A stretch of DNA of 39,167 nucleotides from Bacillota bacterium (GTDB lineage: Bacteria; Bacillota; Sulfobacillia; Sulfobacillales; JAIMBI01), in contig JAJZYZ010000022.1 in NCBI GenBank assembly GCA_021797815.1, positions 1 to 39,167 of the forward strand, written 5' to 3'. This document shows positions 30,966-38,552 of the stretch, piece by piece (positions within the stretch are counted from its first letter, which is position 1; each line of letters starts with the position of its first letter). The translations under genes were made by a program, and so were the position numbers. Below the pieces are notes generated by a model that was not told the DNA's origin, searched no databases, and was given only the letters and a program-made list of their open reading frames with translations.

Positions 30966-32176
30966 ACCGGACGAGCGAGATCCTCCGCGACCTTGCCATC
31001 CTGGTGGCGGTGGTGGGGCTTTTCACCGGCCGACCCGCGGTCGTGGCGGCGGCTGCATTCGTCGTCGGTCTTTGGCTCATCTCCAACATATTTGCCCGCC
31101 GGGCGCTGCGCCACATGTCAACGACCCAGCGCCTCAGTCCTCACGCGGTTGCGATCAACCAGCCAGCCGATCTGGCCGTCACCGTGACCAACGCCTACAA
31201 CTGGCCGGTCCCCCTTTTGGAGTGGTCGGATCAACTCCCCGACGGTCTGGAGCCGGTCGCGGCCAAGACTGCCATGATCTCAACCTCAGAAGGTCGGCGG
31301 CCGGCAGTCTACGGTCGTTACAGCATGCGCCGCTGGGAGGAGGTGACCCAGCACGTCACCGTGAAAAGCCAGCGCCGCGGCCGGTATATTCTCGGCCCGA
31401 TTTTTGTGGAGCTGCGGGATCCCTTGGGGGTGACCGACGCCGATAAAACCACGCCCGCCTCGGCCGTGCTGACCGTGTTTCCCGCCCTGTTTCCCGTTCC
31501 CTCGGCGCTTGTCACGCCAACCGCACCGCATGGGGAAAGGCGCGGCCCGCCGTGGAATCCTCCCGACCCCTCACGCTACATCGGGGTGCGGCCCTACGAG
31601 CCGGGCGACTCACCACGGCTCATCCACCCGCACGCCAGCGCACGGACCGGCACCCTGCAGGTTAAGCGGCTCGAGACGGAGGCGGACAATCAGGTAGAGC
31701 TGGTGGCGCTGGCTGCCACGGCGCCGTTCCTGTGGGAGGGGATCGACCCGAACCGTTTGGAGTCCCTGATCTCGGCCGCCGCCTCGGCAGCCAATTACTA
31801 CATCCTGCAGGGCACGGCGGTGGGGTTGTCCCTGGCGGGGTCCGTTTATGGTCAGCCACGCGGCGTGTTCCTCACGCCCAAAGCAGGCAGGGATCAGTGG
31901 CTGCGCATTCAGACCGCGCTCGCGTGGGTGACGCCGGGGGGAGGGGAGGCGGGAGACCTCACGCGCACGCTCCAGCGCCTCATCGGTCATGCGCGGCCTC
32001 GCTCCCAGGTGTTTATCTTCACGTGCTATTTTTCCGAGGGCTGGCTGCCCTATATCGACCGGATGCGGCGGCGGCAGCTCAAAGTCGTGTGGGTGGCGGT
32101 AGGGGATCGGGGTCACTGGCCGCAGATCCCGGGCGTGCGCATGGTGCGCTGGACGCCCACCGTGGAGATACCGTGA
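30962..32176 (+). CDS. DUF58 domain protein with two N-terminal membrane segments
   Basis: A 404-residue protein. The N-terminus has two hydrophobic segments (about 8-25 and 28-45); a beta-rich middle follows, then the DUF58 core VRPYEPGDSPRLIHPHASARTGTLQVKRLE, a slightly altered form of the usual R-x-Y-x-PGD-x-x-R-x-I-D-W-x-A-S-A-R. The C-terminal part is von Willebrand A-like. DUF58 proteins are the usual partners of MoxR ATPases, with a proposed but unproven role in cell-envelope assembly or stress. ATG 30962 overlaps the moxR stop as ATGA; the following gene also starts on this stop (TGATG), so all three are coupled. Confidence 0.9.
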   Translation: MNRTSEILRDLAILVAVVGLFTGRPAVVAAAAFVVGLWLISNIFARRALRHMSTTQRLSPHAVAINQPADLAVTVTNAYNWPVPLLEWSDQLPDGLEPVAAKTAMISTSEGRRPAVYGRYSMRRWEEVTQHVTVKSQRRGRYILGPIFVELRDPLGVTDADKTTPASAVLTVFPALFPVPSALVTPTAPHGERRGPPWNPPDPSRYIGVRPYEPGDSPRLIHPHASARTGTLQVKRLETEADNQVELVALAATAPFLWEGIDPNRLESLISAAASAANYYILQGTAVGLSLAGSVYGQPRGVFLTPKAGRDQWLRIQTALAWVTPGGGEAGDLTRTLQRLIGHARPRSQVFIFTCYFSEGWLPYIDRMRRRQLKVVWVAVGDRGHWPQIPGVRMVRWTPTVEIP

Positions 32177-33267
32177 TGCGCCAGCGCATCGTGAGCCTGA
32201 TGCTCGAAATCGGGTGGATGGTGCCCTGGCTGTTCGTGCTGGGGGCAGGCGCATCCTGGTGGGTGCCGATCTTAAGCGGGCTGGCTGTCTTCCTCGTATC
32301 GACCTCGCCCCGCCGGGGGACGTTCGGGCCCCTGGCCGTTCTCGCCGCCGTCGGAGTCGGCTATTTCATGGGGAGCGGATTCGGGGCGGTGGCAGCCGGG
32401 ATAGCGGCCTGGAGAGGGTGGGCGGCCCATGGTCAGCCAACCCGCAGCGGGCTTCTGGCCCGGCTCGTGGTGGTGCTCATCGCCCTGTCGGTGCTGGTCA
32501 TCTGGCATCCCAACTGGTGGCCGGTGCTGCCCGCCGCGCTTATCCTGGCGGTGGCCGGGATGGCCGAGGCGTCGCGGCCGCCGGGGGTCGCCAGCGGCGA
32601 GTGGTGGAGCCTTGGATCGGCTTTTGGCCTCGTGTCGCTGGGCGGGGCCCTGCTGGTCTACGGACTCGCTTTCTGGGGCCCGTGGAAGCATCTGGCGGGC
32701 CTGCTCAATGCCGGCCTGGCGCTCGCGATCCAGCTCATTTCCGACACCATCGTGCGACTCTTGGCCCGCATCCACTTTCACGGGCATCTGCACATTCCCA
32801 AAATCCAGCGGAGTTCCGCCAATGCTCACAAACCGCCGGCCCCGCACTTGGTGGCCGGACATCATCTCGTATGGGTGGGGCTCCTGGTGGTGGTGGGCGC
32901 CATCGTGGTCGCCCTCGGGGTCTGGTGGATAAGCCGGGCGCTGGCCAGCTGGAGTCCGAAGTCGGAGGAGGAGGAAGAACGGCTTGAGCGGCATCGGCTG
33001 CGGGATCCGTATCTGAATCCGCGCGGCCGCGTGCGGTTTACCCGCCGGGTAGTGCGGGCACGGCTTGTCAGGGCCCTCCGGCGCCAGCACGGAGCGGGCC
33101 GCAACGAGACGCTGCGGGAGTGGTTCCGCCGGGTGCATCGCGACGCGCACAGTCCGGTGACGCTTTACGAAGACGTGAGGTACGGGGACGCCGGGGACAG
33201 CGCTGAGCGGGCGCGGCGTGTCCAGCGACAGTGGCCTCAGGAGCCTCCCCCGCCGCCCAAAGGGTAG
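32176..33267 (+). CDS. Multi-pass membrane protein with a C-terminal DUF4129-like domain
   Basis: A 363-residue protein. Residues 1-165 hold about six hydrophobic segments, followed by an amphipathic stretch, a further membrane helix (about residues 232-255, GHHLVWVGLLVVVGAIVVAL) and a basic cytoplasmic tail. The tail (LVRALRRQHGAGRNETLREW, then VTLYEDVRYGDAGDSAERAR) resembles DUF4129, the module at the end of the transglutaminase-like proteins that form the third member of MoxR-DUF58 operons. The transglutaminase domain itself is missing. ATG 32176 shares a base with the upstream stop (TGATG), with GGAG 8 bases before it; GTG 32173 is possible. The domain call is by resemblance and context. 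Confidence 0.7.
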   Translation: MRQRIVSLMLEIGWMVPWLFVLGAGASWWVPILSGLAVFLVSTSPRRGTFGPLAVLAAVGVGYFMGSGFGAVAAGIAAWRGWAAHGQPTRSGLLARLVVVLIALSVLVIWHPNWWPVLPAALILAVAGMAEASRPPGVASGEWWSLGSAFGLVSLGGALLVYGLAFWGPWKHLAGLLNAGLALAIQLISDTIVRLLARIHFHGHLHIPKIQRSSANAHKPPAPHLVAGHHLVWVGLLVVVGAIVVALGVWWISRALASWSPKSEEEEERLERHRLRDPYLNPRGRVRFTRRVVRARLVRALRRQHGAGRNETLREWFRRVHRDAHSPVTLYEDVRYGDAGDSAERARRVQRQWPQEPPPPPKG

Positions 33268-33314
33268 AGCGGCGCTGCCGGCGCGCAGTCATGTACGGAT
33301 CTGGATGGGTGAGG

Positions 33315-33335
33315 TAAAATGCTGTCTTTAGACAG
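33315..33335 (+). promoter_or_regulatory. Candidate promoter and operator of the HTH regulator gene
   Basis: TAAAAT (33315-33320) is a plausible -10, with a weak -35 TGTACG at 33292-33297 (17-base gap). Immediately after lies the inverted repeat CTGTCT-TT-AGACAG (33322-33335), which would cover the transcription start. The position fits autoregulation by the protein encoded 12 bases further on. Confidence 0.5.
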
Positions 33336-33346
33336 TCAGGGAGCAG

Positions 33347-33895
33347 GTGGAAGCGGTGGACCTGGTCCGCATCGGCGATAAGCTCGTCAGCGTGGAGCGG
33401 GTCGTGCGCACCGTCGAGGACATTTTCCGTCTGCGGCAGGCGGGGCTTAGTCAGGCGGAGGTTGGCGAGCGGCTAGGCCTGGACCGCACGGTGGTGTCGC
33501 GCCTCGAAAGTGTGGGCGAGATCGGAAAGGGACACGCTATCGCGGTAATTGGCTTCCCTGTGGCCAATCGGGACGAGGTGCGTGCCCTGTGCCGCGATCG
33601 CGGCGTTGAGTTCGTATGGGTGATGTCGGACCTGGAGCGCCGCGAGTTTGCGGAGAACCGGTCCGGAGCAGCGCTCATCGATGAGGTTCTGCAGATGGCG
33701 GGGCGGGTGCGTCAGTTCGACGCGGTCATTCTGATGGCGTCCGATCGGAGGCTTCGCCTGATGGAGGCGCTTTTGGACCCCCGGCGGGTGCTGCCCATCG
33801 TGCTGGGCCAGACCCCTCTGCTGCGTGATGTTCCCGTCGATCTGGAGGCACTGGACACCGCCATTCGTGCCTTGACCCCGGCAGGAGATTTTTGA
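33347..33895 (+). CDS. Helix-turn-helix transcriptional regulator with an unknown C-terminal domain
   Basis: A 182-residue protein. Residues about 20-58 hold an XRE/ParB-like helix-turn-helix (LRQAGLSQAEVGERLGLDRTVVSRLE). The rest (AIAVIGFPVANRDEVRALC, FVWVMSDLERREFAENRSG, FDAVILMASDRRLRLMEALL) alternates strands and helices like a small Rossmann-type effector domain; I do not recognise its ligand. GTG 33347 and GTG 33356 are both possible starts, each with a purine-rich site 5 bases or so upstream. It lies between the MoxR operon and greA-lysS, and a palindrome sits at its promoter. Similar uncharacterised HTH proteins are known next to greA in clostridia, as I recall, but this needs a search. 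Confidence 0.75.
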   Translation: MEAVDLVRIGDKLVSVERVVRTVEDIFRLRQAGLSQAEVGERLGLDRTVVSRLESVGEIGKGHAIAVIGFPVANRDEVRALCRDRGVEFVWVMSDLERREFAENRSGAALIDEVLQMAGRVRQFDAVILMASDRRLRLMEALLDPRRVLPIVLGQTPLLRDVPVDLEALDTAIRALTPAGDF

Positions 33896-34001
33896 GTCGC
33901 GTCGAAACATGGGCGAACAAACTCAGACCACATAATGCCGTTTCGCCACGCTTTGCGGGGCGGCGGAACACATGGACCGGGATGGGAAAGAGAGGCCTAC
34001 T

Positions 34002-34475
34002 GTGAGCGAGCGAGAAGTATTGGTATCGGCCGAAGGCTTAAAGAAGCTTGAGACGGAACTCGAGCATCTGAAGACGGTCCGGCGTGCAGAAGTGGCCGAA
34101 CGCATCAAGCAGGCCCGGGAGTTCGGCGATATCTCGGAAAACGCCGAGTATGACTATGCCAAGAACGAACAAGGCCTCATTGAAGCGCGCATCCAGTCGA
34201 TCGAGAACATGCTGCGCAACGCGCGGGTGGTGGACGGATCCCAAGAAGACAGTTCCCGCGTCCATCTAGGCTCGCAGGTCCGGGTGCGGGATGAGCAGGC
34301 TCAGGAGGAAGAGGAGTACGTAGTGGTCGGATCGGCGGAGGCCGACCCGGTCAAGAACCGCATCTCCATCGAATCGCCGGTGGGCAGGGCGCTTTTGGGT
34401 GCGCAGGCGGGAGATAAGGTGGAAGTGGTCGTTCCGATGGGACGTCTCCAGCTGACGGTGGTCACGGTAAACTGA
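34002..34475 (+). CDS. greA: Transcription elongation factor GreA
   Basis: A 157-residue factor that rescues backtracked RNA polymerase by stimulating transcript cleavage. The N-terminal coiled coil contains the tip EFGDISENAEYDYAKNEQ, with the acidic residues used at the polymerase active site; the C-terminal FKBP-like domain ends with SPVGRALLGAQAGDKVEVVVP. GTG 34002 (MSEREVLVSAEGLKKLE) has GAGG 6 bases before it and gives the usual length; ATG 33972 would add ten residues. lysS follows after 5 bases, the order seen in many Bacillota. Confidence 0.95.
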   Translation: MSEREVLVSAEGLKKLETELEHLKTVRRAEVAERIKQAREFGDISENAEYDYAKNEQGLIEARIQSIENMLRNARVVDGSQEDSSRVHLGSQVRVRDEQAQEEEEYVVVGSAEADPVKNRISIESPVGRALLGAQAGDKVEVVVPMGRLQLTVVTVN

Positions 34476-34480
34476 GAGGC

Positions 34481-35953
34481 ATGCAGACCGGAACGCCTCA
34501 GTCCCCCGGCGAAAGCCTTCGGGCGGTTCGCCTCGATAAGTGGAAGACCCTCCGGGAGGAGGGTCGCGATCCTTTTCGCCAGACACGATTTGTGCGCACG
34601 CATGCCTTATCGGAGGTTCGCGCGGGGCATCCCGGCAACGACGGCGTCACTGTCAGAGTTGTGGGGCGCGTCCGGGCCATTCGCCGCCACGGCGGCGCGG
34701 CCTTTGTGGATGTGGAAGATGTTTCGGGACGTTTGCAGCTTCACGTAGAGCGCGGGCAGTCCGAGGCGTTTTCACTATTGGACCTCCTTGATCTGGGAGA
34801 TCACGTGGGGGCGGCCGGAACCGTCTTTCAGACGCGCCGCGGCGAGGTCACCGTTTCCGTTAACGAGCTGGTCATCCTGGCCAAGAGTCTTCGCGGTCTG
34901 CCCGATAAGCGGGAGGGCCTGCGGGATGTCGACGCCCGCTACCGGCAGCGCTACCTCGATCTCCTGGCCAATCCCGATGTGCGAGAGGTCTTCCGCATGC
35001 GCTCGGACATGGTCCGTCTTGTGCGGGAGTTCCTGGTGGAGAAGTCGTTCGTGGAAGTGGAGACGCCCATTCTCCTCACGCTGGCGGGCGGTGCTGAGGC
35101 TCGTCCCTTCGCCACGCACCATAATGCGCTCGACATGACCCTTTACCTCCGCATCGCCATGGAGCTCCATTTGAAGCGGCTCATCGTCGGCGGGTACGAG
35201 GCCGTCTACGAGATTGGCCGCGTTTTCCGGAACGAGGGCATCGATACCCGGCACAGCCCCGAATTCACCATGCTGGAACTGTACTGGGCCTACCACGACT
35301 ACGAGGACATGATGGATCTGGTCGAGCAGCTGGTGGCGCATGTCGTCTCCCAAGTGCGAGGCAGCCTGCGGTTCGAAAGCCAGGGGCACATGCTGGACTT
35401 CACGCCTCCCTGGCCGCGCGTGGATCTGACCGAGCGCTTTCAGGCGAAGACCGGCGTCTCCTGGTTTGATGTGACCACGAGAGACGCGGCTTACGCCCTC
35501 GCGCGGCGGCACCACGTCGAGGTGCAGGCGGACCAGACGCGCACGCAGATTCTGGACAAGATCACGAGCCAGCTGGTGGAGCCGGATCTGGTGGAGCCGT
35601 CGTTTCTCGTTCATCATCCGGTAGACATCTCCCCGCTCGCCAAGCGGCGGGGAGACGACCCCCGGCTTACCGAGCGTTTCGAGGCCTTCTGCCTCGGGCG
35701 CGAACTTGGCAACGGCTTCTCCGAACTCAACGATCCGGTGGACCAGCGGCGCCGGTTTGAGGAACAGCAGGAAGAGAGGCGACGGGGAAACGACGAGATG
35801 CCGGAGCTGGACGAGGATTACCTGACCGCACTCGAATACGGCATGCCGCCGACAGCCGGAGTGGGACTCGGCATCGAGCGCCTCATGATGGCAGTGGCCG
35901 GGGTATCCGCCATCCGCGATGTCATCTGGTTTCCTGCGCTGCGCCCGCTGTGA
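34481..35953 (+). CDS. lysS: Lysyl-tRNA synthetase, class II
   Basis: A 490-residue class II LysRS. The N-terminal OB fold binds the tRNA anticodon (VRVVGRVRAIRRHGGAAFVDV). The catalytic domain has RYLDLLANPDVREVFRMRS, motif 2 YEIGRVFRNEGIDTRHSPEF with the following EFTMLELYWAY, and motif 3 TAGVGLGIERLMM. Length is normal for the bacterial enzyme. ATG 34481 has only a very close GAGAGG, so it may rely on coupling with greA, whose stop is 5 bases upstream. The next gene begins on the lysS stop (GTGA), an unusual tight link for a synthetase gene. Confidence 0.96.
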   Translation: MQTGTPQSPGESLRAVRLDKWKTLREEGRDPFRQTRFVRTHALSEVRAGHPGNDGVTVRVVGRVRAIRRHGGAAFVDVEDVSGRLQLHVERGQSEAFSLLDLLDLGDHVGAAGTVFQTRRGEVTVSVNELVILAKSLRGLPDKREGLRDVDARYRQRYLDLLANPDVREVFRMRSDMVRLVREFLVEKSFVEVETPILLTLAGGAEARPFATHHNALDMTLYLRIAMELHLKRLIVGGYEAVYEIGRVFRNEGIDTRHSPEFTMLELYWAYHDYEDMMDLVEQLVAHVVSQVRGSLRFESQGHMLDFTPPWPRVDLTERFQAKTGVSWFDVTTRDAAYALARRHHVEVQADQTRTQILDKITSQLVEPDLVEPSFLVHHPVDISPLAKRRGDDPRLTERFEAFCLGRELGNGFSELNDPVDQRRRFEEQQEERRRGNDEMPELDEDYLTALEYGMPPTAGVGLGIERLMMAVAGVSAIRDVIWFPALRPL

Positions 35954-36879
35954 GTGCGGAGTACCGGAGCGTCAGCGTCAGTCTCGGCTCCACCCGCCGG
36001 GACCACCGTGCGGTTGTGACGCTGGGGGGCCAGGAGGTCGCGGTCGAGCGTCGAGGCGTGGACGGAAGCCTCGCCGATGCGGCACGCCTCATCGAGGAGC
36101 TTGACGGGCAGGTCGATGCCATCGGTCTCGGCGGCATCGATCTCGCTCTGGTCGTAGGCGAGGATCGTTACGTCATTCGAGATGCGGCCGAGCTTGCGGT
36201 TCATGCGCGGAGGACGCCCGTCGTGGACGGCTTCGGCTTGAAGGCGGTGTTCGAACCGGCCGTCATTCACCGGCTGGTGGCCGACGGCACCCTGCAGTCG
36301 GGACAGACCGTGCTGATGGCCTCGGCCATGGACCGTTACCCGATGGCGCGCGCGTTCGTTCAGTCAGGGCTCATTCCGCTTTTCGGTGATCTCATGTTTG
36401 CGAGCCGTATCGACTATCCCATCCGGTCCATCACCGAGCTCCAGGAGATGGCGCGCAAGATCCTGCCGGAGTTTACGCGTCTTCCCTTTAACTTGCTCTA
36501 CCCGACGGGGTCGGAGCAAGACGCGGAGCCGGATGTGCGGTTTTCCCGCTACTTTGAGGAAGCCGACGTGCTGGCGGGAGACTTTCATTATCTGCGCCGG
36601 TATCTTCCAGACCGCATCGACGGCAAGGTGGTGGTGACCACGACCACCACCGCGGCCGATGTCGAGCTGCTAAGAAGCCGCGGGGCGGCCGTCCTGGTCA
36701 CAACTACGCCGCGGCTTTCCGGACGAACCTTCGGCACCAACGCGATGGAGGCGGCTCTTGTCGCGCGCTTTGGAGTGCGGTACCCAGACCCGGAGTTTGA
36801 GCGCCGGGTGATGGACAGCGGGCTCGAACCTGATATCGTTCGTCTGGGAGTGGATGACCATGGGCGAGAGGGACCTTAG
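35950..36879 (+). CDS. Conserved protein of the family named 'quinate 5-dehydrogenase' in Bacillota
   Basis: A 309-residue protein. The N-terminus VSVSLGSTRRDHRAVVTLGG, then AIGLGGIDLALVVGEDRYVIRDA and TPVVDGFGLKAVFEP, resemble proteins that databases label quinate 5-dehydrogenase in clostridia and Symbiobacterium. That name appears to rest on weak similarity, since I see no classical dinucleotide-binding GxGxxG at the right place and no shikimate-pathway gene nearby. The C-terminal half (YLPDRIDGKVVVTTTTTAAD, LVTTTPRLSGRTFGTNAMEA) is well ordered and clearly coding. GTG 35950 overlaps the lysS stop as GTGA. The next gene overlaps its end by about 20 bases. Function should be regarded as unknown. 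Confidence 0.72.
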   Translation: MSAEYRSVSVSLGSTRRDHRAVVTLGGQEVAVERRGVDGSLADAARLIEELDGQVDAIGLGGIDLALVVGEDRYVIRDAAELAVHARRTPVVDGFGLKAVFEPAVIHRLVADGTLQSGQTVLMASAMDRYPMARAFVQSGLIPLFGDLMFASRIDYPIRSITELQEMARKILPEFTRLPFNLLYPTGSEQDAEPDVRFSRYFEEADVLAGDFHYLRRYLPDRIDGKVVVTTTTTAADVELLRSRGAAVLVTTTPRLSGRTFGTNAMEAALVARFGVRYPDPEFERRVMDSGLEPDIVRLGVDDHGREGP

Positions 36880-37201
36880 GGCGGCCCTGAGTGATTTCGC
36901 GACCCGCTGCAACGGCAACGAACGGCTCCGGCAAATGAACCGTGACTGGACCCGGACCATCGCGGTGCGGCCCTCCGAAGACGCCCCTGTCTTTCTTCGC
37001 TATCAAGAGGGGCAGGTGTCGGTCACCGAGCCGGCCGACCCGGATCTGGTGGTGGAAGGACCACACGAGGTCCTGTGCGCCATCTTCACCGGGGAAACCA
37101 CCCCAACCGAGCCGTACATGGACGGCACCCTTCTCGTGCGTGGCAGTCAGGACGACATGATGCGCCTTGACATCATCTCGCTCCTCATCTGGGGCGAATA
37201 G
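36860..37201 (+). CDS. SCP2 sterol-binding domain-like small protein
   Basis: A 113-residue protein resembling the SCP-2/SCP2-like lipid carrier fold: strands VFLRYQEGQVSVTE and DLVVEGPHEVLCAIF, then TEPYMDGTLLVRGSQDDMMRLDII, the typical end of the domain. In bacteria such domains bind hydrophobic ligands, but the ligand is unknown. ATG 36860 is preceded by GGGAG with a 9-base spacer; ATG 36854 is two codons earlier. It overlaps the end of the previous gene by 20 bases and is followed after one base by the permease, so it sits within the lysS operon. Confidence 0.75.
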   Translation: MGERDLRAALSDFATRCNGNERLRQMNRDWTRTIAVRPSEDAPVFLRYQEGQVSVTEPADPDLVVEGPHEVLCAIFTGETTPTEPYMDGTLLVRGSQDDMMRLDIISLLIWGE

Positions 37202-37202
37202 T

Positions 37203-38552
37203 ATGGCGGAACTGCGGCGAGTTCTTCCGCTTCGGACGGCCGTGACCACCAGCGCTGGCCTCGCGTCGGCGGCGGTGAATTTCTTCGCGGCGGTGGAAGT
37301 GGCGCAATACGCCGGTGGCCGCTCCGCCTGGCTCGCCCTCCTCGTCGCGGGTATTCTCATTACCCTGTCGGCGGCCAACTTCTCGGAGCTGTCAGGGCTG
37401 TATCCGTCAGCCGCGGCTATTAGGGTCTGGATGCGGCGGGGAGCCGGCGACCGCGTGTCAATGGTGGGGTCGCTGGTGTACATGACGACCGTCGTACTGG
37501 TGGTAGCGGCCGACGCATTCGTACTGGGCCATGTGTTTACGGCCATCTGGCCGGCGGTGCCGGGCCTGGTCTGGATTGCTCTCCTCCTTACGATCGTGAC
37601 CTGGGCCAATCTGCGCGGGGTGAAGGTGGCCGGCTTCATCCAGGACGGCAACGGGCTGTTCCTTCTGGGAAGCTTGATGGTCATTTCGGTCATCGGACTC
37701 ACGCACGTGGCGCCCGGGCACTTTGCGGGCATGTTTCACCTGGGCGGCGGCTTCTTGCAGTCGGTCGCCTTAGGCGTGTTCATATTTGTCGGTTTCGAAT
37801 GGGTGACCCCGCTGGCGGAGGAGTTTACGGACGCCCGCATGATTCCTCGCGGCATGTTCATGGCCCTGGGGCTGGTGGCCGTGGCGTTCGGCCTCTTTAC
37901 GCTGGCGCAGCAGACACTCCTGCCACAGGCGGGAGTCGCGGGGTCGCTGGTCCCGCAGCTCCTGGTGGGACAGGCGGCGCTTGGGCGTCTCGGATTCTGG
38001 TGGATGGTGGTGGCCAGTCTCACGACCGCCATGACCACCTTCAACGGGGGATTTGTGGCGGCTTCCCGCTTCGTGTATGCGGCCGCGCGCGAACGGGTGC
38101 TGCCGCCCATTCTGGCCCGATTAAATGACCGCCTGGTGCCCCAGTATGCCCTCATCGGTCTCTTCCTAACCTCCTTGCTGCTGGCAGGCGTCGTGTACCT
38201 GACCGGTCGCTATGTGTGGCTCATCAACACCGGGGCCGCCGTGGAATCTTTCATGTACGTCATGGCGGGATTTCTGGTGATTAATTTACGGCGTCGGGAA
38301 CCGTCGCGCTCCCGTCCCTTCCGAGTTCCGGGGGGTGTGATCCTCCCCGCCCTATCCATGCTGGTCTTCTTCGCGCTCGGCGTCGGATCGCTTACGGCCG
38401 CATCCGACCTTCCGGGGCCGGTGCCGTGGAGCCTCGTCTTTCTGGTGGTACTGTCGGCCGCCGCCGTTCTTTACGTCTATCGGGTCGTGCCGCGCCTGAA
38501 AGCGCAGCCGCGGGTCGCTCCCTCCGCCTCTCGCCCGTCCGAGGCTCCGTAG
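37203..38552 (+). CDS. APC superfamily amino acid permease
   Basis: A 449-residue membrane transporter with about 12 hydrophobic segments. The N-terminal helix 1 region (LPLRTAVTTSAGLASAAVNFFAAVEVAQYAGG) and ANFSELSGLYPSAAAIRVWMRRGAG match the amino acid/polyamine/organocation family, as does GFEWVTPLAEEFTDARMIPRGMF in the middle and AASRFVYAAARERVLPPILARLND later. The tail is hydrophilic. ATG 37203 begins one base after the SCP2 gene stop; the ribosome site is weak, so coupling is likely. Substrate is unknown; placement after lysS does not by itself prove lysine transport. Confidence 0.88.
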   Translation: MAELRRVLPLRTAVTTSAGLASAAVNFFAAVEVAQYAGGRSAWLALLVAGILITLSAANFSELSGLYPSAAAIRVWMRRGAGDRVSMVGSLVYMTTVVLVVAADAFVLGHVFTAIWPAVPGLVWIALLLTIVTWANLRGVKVAGFIQDGNGLFLLGSLMVISVIGLTHVAPGHFAGMFHLGGGFLQSVALGVFIFVGFEWVTPLAEEFTDARMIPRGMFMALGLVAVAFGLFTLAQQTLLPQAGVAGSLVPQLLVGQAALGRLGFWWMVVASLTTAMTTFNGGFVAASRFVYAAARERVLPPILARLNDRLVPQYALIGLFLTSLLLAGVVYLTGRYVWLINTGAAVESFMYVMAGFLVINLRRREPSRSRPFRVPGGVILPALSMLVFFALGVGSLTAASDLPGPVPWSLVFLVVLSAAAVLYVYRVVPRLKAQPRVAPSASRPSEAP

